Shown piece after piece: positions 59,818 to 64,000 of a DNA stretch of 64,000 bases. The stretch covers positions 106,751 to 170,750 of the forward strand of contig DATLUG010000005.1 of NCBI GenBank assembly GCA_035533215.1. The letters run 5' to 3'. Position 1 is the first letter of the stretch. Each line of letters begins with the position of its first letter. The translations under genes were made by a program, and so were the position numbers. The notes below the pieces were generated by a model. The model saw nothing but the letters and a program-made list of their open reading frames with translations, made no database searches and had not been told where the DNA came from. Source of the stretch: DAHUZL01 sp035533215. Lineage in GTDB: Bacteria > Chloroflexota > Dormibacteria > Aeolococcales > Bog-877.

Positions 59818-60761
59818 CCCGGTGCGCCGAGTCCAGCGGCGGCGCCGAGGACGATGTCGGCGAGCGTCGACAGGAAGACGGGGTCCGCGTTGGGGGCGTC
59901 GGTCCGCTCCAGCCGCACGCCGAGGTCGGCGGCCTGCCGCCGGAGCTCGATGTCGATGTCGTAGAGGACCTCGAGGTGGTCGGCGGTGAACCCGGCGGGA
60001 CACACCACCACCGCGCGCGTCCCGTCGGCGGCGGCCCCGGCGACGACCGTCTCCAGGTCCGGGCCCAGCCAGGGCTCGCCGGTGCGCGCGGCGCTCTGCC
60101 AGGCGGTGGTCCACCGCGGCAGCCCGAGGCGGCCCGCCACCGCCGCCGCGGTGGCGGGCAGGGCGTCCGGGTAGGGGTCCTCGGTCGCGCGGATGCGGGC
60201 GGGCAGGCTGTGGGCGGTGAACACCACCAGGCTCGCAGCCCGCTCCGCCTCGGTGAGACGGTCCAGCGCGGATGTGACCCGCTGGGCGAGCCAGGCGACG
60301 AAGCCGGGTTCGAGGTGCCAGTGCTCGACGCCGACGAGCCGGGGGCCGGGGGGGGGCTGGGCCAGCGCGCCCCGGGCGCGGGCGAGGTACTCGCCGATCG
60401 AGAGCTCCGAGTAGTGGGGCGCGAGGACCAGGGCCACGGCGCGAGCGGCGCCGCCGGCCCGGATGGCCGCTGCCGCCTCCTCGATGAAGGGGGGCGCGTG
60501 CTTCATGCCCACGTGGACCCGGAAGGGCCCCCGTCCGCGCCGGTTGAGCTCCGCCTCCAGCCCCTCGCCCTGCGCCATCGTGATCGCGTGGAGCGGCGAG
60601 CCGCCGATCGCGGCGTAGCGGCGGCGGAGGTCGGCGACGAGCGCGTCGCCCGGGGATCGCCCGCCCCGCATGTGGCGGAGGTAGGGCTCGACGGCCTCGG
60701 GGCCGGAGGGGGTGCCGTAGGCCATGAGGAGGACCGCGGTGGCGTCGTGGGGGGCGGACAT
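59814..60761 (-). CDS. hemH: Ferrochelatase
   Basis: A 315-residue enzyme inserting iron into porphyrin. It starts AVLLMAYGTP, has PLHAITMAQGE, the APHYSELSIGEY segment with the conserved metal-site histidine, FTAHSLPARI, the WQSAARTGEPWLGPDL block, and CPAGFTADHLEVLYDID (catalytic His/Glu side). The ATG at 60761 lies 10 nt after a TACGAT; an ATG at 60773 is in frame but overlaps that hexamer. With HemY this fits the Gram-positive coproporphyrin-type heme route, though the substrate is not proven. Confidence 0.93.
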   Translation of the reverse strand: MSAPHDATAVLLMAYGTPSGPEAVEPYLRHMRGGRSPGDALVADLRRRYAAIGGSPLHAITMAQGEGLEAELNRRGRGPFRVHVGMKHAPPFIEEAAAAIRAGGAARAVALVLAPHYSELSIGEYLARARGALAQPPPGPRLVGVEHWHLEPGFVAWLAQRVTSALDRLTEAERAASLVVFTAHSLPARIRATEDPYPDALPATAAAVAGRLGLPRWTTAWQSAARTGEPWLGPDLETVVAGAAADGTRAVVVCPAGFTADHLEVLYDIDIELRRQAADLGVRLERTDAPNADPVFLSTLADIVLGAAAGLGAPG

Positions 60762-60771
60762 CGGCACCGCC

Positions 60772-60777
60772 ATCGTA
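60772..60777 (-). promoter_or_regulatory. Putative hemH promoter -10 (TACGAT)
   Basis: TACGAT on the minus strand with 10 nt to the ATG at 60761; leaderless spacing as for arsR. It would drive hemH-hemY-folE-rlmN. Confidence 0.35.
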
Positions 60778-60934
60778 GGGGAGCCACCCGCCGGCACGGC
60801 CGCGCCGGCGAGGCCGCGCCCAGACCGTCCCCGGCCCGGTCGCCGCGCCGCGCGCGCGTCCACCCGGGCTGCAGAGCGGTGACAATCCCATGACCACCGG
60901 TGGCCGAGCCAGTGCGATCGTTTGACATGAGACG

Positions 60935-62731
60935 GTGAACCCCCACGGCTCCGCCATCTGCCGTCAACGAGGCGGCGACGCCCCCCCGTCGCCGGGGCCG
61001 ATCACCGTTCCGGCCGGGCTCCGGAGTCAACTGGTGCGCGCCGCCGCTCCGCCGCTCGTCTTCGCCGCGGTCAGCGTCGGGCTCACCTGGGCCGCCTGGG
61101 CCCATCCAGGCTCCCGGATGGTCGGGACCAGCGCCAACCCCGCGGCCAAGGTCTGGTTCCTCGCCTGGTTCGCACAGGGGCTGGCCCACGGCCACGTCCA
61201 CCTCCTCACGTCGCTCAGCACCTCCCCCCAGGCGATCAACCTCATGTGGAACAACTCCATCCTGGGCCTGGCCGTTCTGCTCACGCCGCTGACCCTTTTG
61301 GCCGGTCCGGTCATCGCCTACAACGCTGCGATGACGCTCGGCCTCGCCACCTCTGGCTGGGTCACCGGACTGGCGCTGCGCCGCTACGTGCGCCATCCGA
61401 TGGCGGCCTGGCTCGGCGGAGCGGCCTTCGGCTTCTCCCCCTTCATCCTCGCCGAGGGGGACACCGGACACCTGCCCTGGGTCACCCTCTGGTCGCTTCC
61501 GCTGCTCCTCCTCCTGCTCGACAGCCTGGTTCGGGGCCGGCGCTCGCCGCGATGGCTGGGGCTGGGGCTCGGCGCCTGGGGCGGCTTCGAGCTGCTCACC
61601 TCCGAGGAGCTCGTCACCACCTGCGCCCTGGTCGCCGCGGGCTCCCTCGCGCTCCTCGCCGCCACCCACCCGCAGGCGGTGCGCCGGGTCGGGCCGCGGG
61701 TCGCTGCCGCGCTCCTGGTGGCGGTCCCGGTCGCCCTCCTCCTCGCCGGGGTGCCGCTGGCGGTCCAGTTCCTGGGGCCGCACCGTCTCCTCGGCGGGGT
61801 GGTCCAGCCGCCCACCACCAACGTCGCCGACCTCCTCGCCTTCGGGCTGCCCACCCAGCTCCAGGCGGTGTCCCCCGCGAGCCTGGTCGGGCTCACCCAG
61901 CATTTCACCGGCTACCCGTTCGACCGGGTGGTCTACCTCGGTCTGCCCCTCTGCCTCGCCCTGGCGTGGGTGGTGGCCAGCGGCCGGCGCGACCCCCTGG
62001 TGCGGTTCTTCGCCATCCTCGCCGGCGCGGTGGTGGTCCTCGCCCTCGGCAGCCACCTCCACGTCGACGGTCGGGCGACCGACATCCCCCTGCCGTGGTC
62101 GCTGTTGGCCCGGATCCCCCTGCTGGGCAAGGTCCTCCCCAGCCGGCTGATGGCGGTGGCGTGGCTGGCGGTGGCGGCGCTGGTCGCGCTGGGGGTCGAC
62201 CGGCTGGCTGACCGCCGGGGTGGGCAGGCCCGGGTCCGCTCCGCGTTCCTCGTCGGGGTCGTCGCGCTCAGCCTGGTCCCCGCCGGCGGCGAGATCACCA
62301 GCGCGGCCGCGGTGCCACCCTTCTTCCGGTCCGCCGCCCCCGAGCGCGCTGCGGCCACCGGAACCCTGCTGACCACCCCGATCCCCAACGCCGGCGGCTG
62401 CACCGAGCTCCTGTGGCAGGCGGCGGCGCACTTCACCTACGCCACCCCCGCCGGCTGCCTCCTGCACGCCGGGCCACGCCCCGGCGGCATCGTCTCGTAC
62501 GCCGGGGCCTCGCGCCTCCGCCAGGATCTCTGGAGGACCCAGGCCGGGGGCACGGTCCCCGTGACCGCGGGCACCCGCCCGCCCCTGCTCGCTCGTCTCG
62601 CCGCCTGGCGGGTCCGGGCCATCGCGGTCGGCCCCGGCCCCGGCGAGGCGCAGACGCTGCGCTTCGTGGCGGCGCTGCTCCGGCAGCGGGGCCGCCGTCA
62701 GGGGGGCGTCTGGCTCTTTTGGGTGGGCTGA
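60935..62731 (+). CDS. Polytopic membrane protein, GT-C glycosyltransferase-like
   Basis: A 598-residue inner-membrane protein with about 11-12 hydrophobic segments. After the first segment a loop reads NPAAKVWFLAWFAQGLAHGH, and further on LMWNNSILGLAVLLTPLTLLAGP, a layout seen in GT-C-like glycosyltransferases and YfhO-type proteins; the acidic catalytic pair typical of GT-C enzymes is not clearly seen. The last 130 residues form an extracytoplasmic domain with cysteine pairs (GGC, AGC). GTG start; a TTTGAC stretch lies just before it. Substrate unknown. Confidence 0.65.
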   Translation: MNPHGSAICRQRGGDAPPSPGPITVPAGLRSQLVRAAAPPLVFAAVSVGLTWAAWAHPGSRMVGTSANPAAKVWFLAWFAQGLAHGHVHLLTSLSTSPQAINLMWNNSILGLAVLLTPLTLLAGPVIAYNAAMTLGLATSGWVTGLALRRYVRHPMAAWLGGAAFGFSPFILAEGDTGHLPWVTLWSLPLLLLLLDSLVRGRRSPRWLGLGLGAWGGFELLTSEELVTTCALVAAGSLALLAATHPQAVRRVGPRVAAALLVAVPVALLLAGVPLAVQFLGPHRLLGGVVQPPTTNVADLLAFGLPTQLQAVSPASLVGLTQHFTGYPFDRVVYLGLPLCLALAWVVASGRRDPLVRFFAILAGAVVVLALGSHLHVDGRATDIPLPWSLLARIPLLGKVLPSRLMAVAWLAVAALVALGVDRLADRRGGQARVRSAFLVGVVALSLVPAGGEITSAAAVPPFFRSAAPERAAATGTLLTTPIPNAGGCTELLWQAAAHFTYATPAGCLLHAGPRPGGIVSYAGASRLRQDLWRTQAGGTVPVTAGTRPPLLARLAAWRVRAIAVGPGPGEAQTLRFVAALLRQRGRRQGGVWLFWVG

Positions 62732-63050
62732 GCGCGCGGCCCTGCCCGTACGGGCGCGGGCCTGATTGCACGCCTGCCGGCCGGCAGCGGCTGTCGGGCG
62801 AGGCTGACCGACCCGGCCCGGCCCGGCGGCCGCCGTCGTGGAGTGCCCAGCGACGCGGCCGACGGCGGGCAGGCCCCGGTCGGCGACCGCGCGGCGGGCA
62901 AAGTCCCGGGCGGCCACGCCACCGCCGGCAGCGATCGAACCAGGTGCCCCGGGCTCGGCCCGCCGCCACCGTGTTGCCGTTCCGTCCGCGCCCGGGGCCG
63001 GGTCCGAACGTCGCCGGGGCGACCACAGAGCCCATGTGGCCGGGCCAGGC
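62732..63050. other. Spacer between membrane-protein gene and tRNA-Leu, no gene recognised
   Basis: Contains GCCCGTACGGGC shortly after the stop and a GCCGGCCGGC dyad further on; either could fold at the 3' end of the convergent transcripts, but neither has a T-run. Confidence 0.4.
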
Positions 63051-63136
63051 TGGTGCCGAGACCGGGACTTGAACCCGGACGAGCTTGCGCTCACTGCCCC
63101 CTCAAAGCAGCGTGTCTACCATTTCACCACCTCGGC
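63051..63136 (-). tRNA. tRNA-Leu (anticodon GAG), CCA encoded
   Basis: Read on the minus strand: acceptor GCCGAGG pairing with TCTCGGC (one G-T), D arm GTG/CAC, anticodon arm CTGCT-TTGAGGG-GGCAG with loop anticodon GAG, long variable arm TGAGCGCAAGCTCG typical of class II tRNAs, T arm CCGGG-TTCAAGT-CCCGG, discriminator A and encoded CCA. It lies downstream of the 5S gene on the same strand, so it may belong to the rRNA transcript. Confidence 0.95.
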
Positions 63137-63561
63137 GCGGTCGCTCATCTTAGCGGGCTCTCCGGAGGGACGCCACTCGCAGCGGCGGCCCCGCTGGGGG
63201 CGCGCGGCCGGCACCCCAGCCCCCGCGGCTCGGGTGGGTCGCGCTCCGTTGTCGAACGGGCGAGAGGGCCCCGCCAGCCGGATCGCCGTCGTCTCCACCC
63301 ACCCCGATGGCTGACCGGTCCGAGCCCGGCACCGGGGCCGCGCACCGGGTGGCGACCGGCGCCACCGGGCGATCCCCCCGCCGCGGCGCGAGCCTCGCGG
63401 AGGGCGATCCCGGCATCCGCACCGGCACCGTCGCGGCAGCGGGGCGGTCACCGCCGGCACCGTCACCGGCGCCGGGGGCTCCGGCTCGGCACGGCCGGGT
63501 GGAAGCCCGAGCGCGGGACCGCTCGATCGCGGTGGAGCCGGCTGGCACACGAAAAAGAGAC
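63137..63561. other. Spacer between 5S rRNA and tRNA-Leu, no gene recognised
   Basis: GC-rich; no protein, RNA or repeat recognised apart from the T-rich 3' flank of the 5S gene (see its entry). Confidence 0.4.
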
Positions 63562-63675
63562 CCGGCGATGACCTACTCTCCCACCCCGTTGCCAGGGCAG
63601 TACCATCGGCGCTGGCGGGCTTAACTGCTGTGTTCGGAATGGGAACAGGTGTTTCCCCGCCGCTATCGTCACCGG
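63562..63675 (-). rRNA. 5S ribosomal RNA
   Basis: About 114 nt on the minus strand with the conserved core CCTGTTCCCATTCCGAACAC and AGCAGTTAAGCCC, ending in GGGTGGGAGAGTAGGTC. Flanks GAAAGAGATCCGG (5' side) and CCGGGTCTCTTTTTC (3' side) pair to form the precursor stem, and the 3' flank has a T5 run that could also stop transcription. Ends are estimated from this stem. Confidence 0.93.
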
Positions 63676-63812
63676 ATCTCTTTCGTCAAGGGCAAGGCTG
63701 CCGGCCACCGCCTCCAGGGCGCAGACCAGCTGGCAGCCGCAGACCGCGAAGCACGTCGACCGATGACCGAGGCCAGCCGACGTGCGGCTCGCCCCCGAGC
63801 AATGTGGCAGAG
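63676..63812 (-). other. 23S-5S internal transcribed spacer
   Basis: About 137 bp between the 3' end of 23S and 5S; no tRNA inside. Confidence 0.7.
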
Positions 63813-64000
63813 AGTGGTCAAGCCCTCGACCGATTAGTACCGCTCAGCTCAAGGCATTGCTGCCCTTACACCCGCGGCCTATCAACCAGGTGGTCTACCT
63901 GGGGTCTTACCCGGTTAACCCGGTGGGAGATCTAATCTTGGAGTGGGCTTCGCACTTAGATGCTTTCAGCGCTTATCCCTTCCGGACATGGCTACCCGGC
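63813..64000 (-). rRNA. 23S ribosomal RNA, 3' end (runs off the window)
   Basis: The minus strand ends with GGTACTAATCGGTCGAGGG and CTTGACCA, the conserved 3' terminus of 23S rRNA; upstream the typical CTAAGTGCGAAG and GGTTAACCGGG segments are visible. About 188 nt of the gene are inside the window; the exact 3' end is estimated. Confidence 0.93.

Noticed and set aside
60922..60927. TTGACA before the polytopic membrane protein as a -35 box
   Set aside because: It lies only 8 nt before the GTG, so its -10 would fall inside the gene and no suitable hexamer is there.

Overview
The window is very GC-rich DNA of bacterial chromosomal type, dominated by housekeeping genes, with a ribosomal RNA operon entering from the right edge. 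The gene orders (topA-hslVU-rpsB-tsf-pyrH-frr-uppS-cdsA-dxr-rseP-ispG; rpmF-fabD-acpP-rnc-smc-ftsY-ylxM-ffh-rpsP-khpA-rimM-trmD-rplS; rpmB-fakA-degV-recG next to rsmD-coaD-sepIVA-like), frequent GTG starts and sulfoquinovose-type and Acr3-type genes suggest a Terrabacteria lineage such as Chloroflexota/Dormibacterota rather than a proteobacterium. This placement is an inference from gene content and order, not a phylogeny.

Layout. 1-3180 is a decayed accessory patch: a DUF2268-type lipoprotein with an in-frame TAG, a GNAT acetyltransferase with a TAG and frameshifts, a hicB antitoxin followed by a hicA toxin frame without a start codon, and an ISAs1 transposase remnant. 3178-5082 is an intact arsR-acr3-arsC arsenic operon whose promoter, operator and start codon overlap. 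5508-10806 carries a membrane GGDEF-EAL protein, an HExxH protein, a copper-binding lipoprotein and an aminotransferase. 10849-12183 is a UDP-sulfoquinovose synthase-like gene. 12338-20515 (minus) is the ispG...rpsB operon. 20820-21240 is a frameshifted Uma2-like gene; then an aldo/keto reductase, hslUV and topA (to 27548). 28022-31440 holds two methyltransferases and a CpaE-like ATPase with an altered P-loop.

31677-43662 is a long minus-strand information-processing block (rplS to rpmF), including ylxM with a perfect 24-bp palindrome over its start codon. 43711-45430 has a SepIVA/DivIVA-like protein, coaD and rsmD. A plus-strand insertion (45611-47510: a dead ABC ATPase, a lipoprotein, an ACT-domain protein) separates rsmD from recG-degV-fakA. 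rpmB, the riboflavin operon ribD-ribE-ribBA-ribH under an FMN riboswitch, then hemH-hemY-folE-rlmN follow, then a polytopic membrane protein, tRNA-Leu(GAG), 5S rRNA and the 3' end of 23S rRNA.

How it works together: most of the window is ribosome production and protein export (SRP, FtsY, S2, S16, L19, L28, L32), isoprenoid, lipid and cell-wall precursor synthesis, and flavin/heme cofactor supply. Operon members are joined by 4-bp ATGA/GTGA/TTGA overlaps. Many operon-first genes have a TANNNT -10 hexamer 6-10 nt before the start codon, suggesting that leaderless mRNAs are common. I found no CRISPR array, prophage or clearly new multi-gene system; the most unusual signals are the ylxM palindrome, the arsR overlap, the decayed patch, the substituted CpaE P-loop, and the unexplained open stretch between fabD and acpP.
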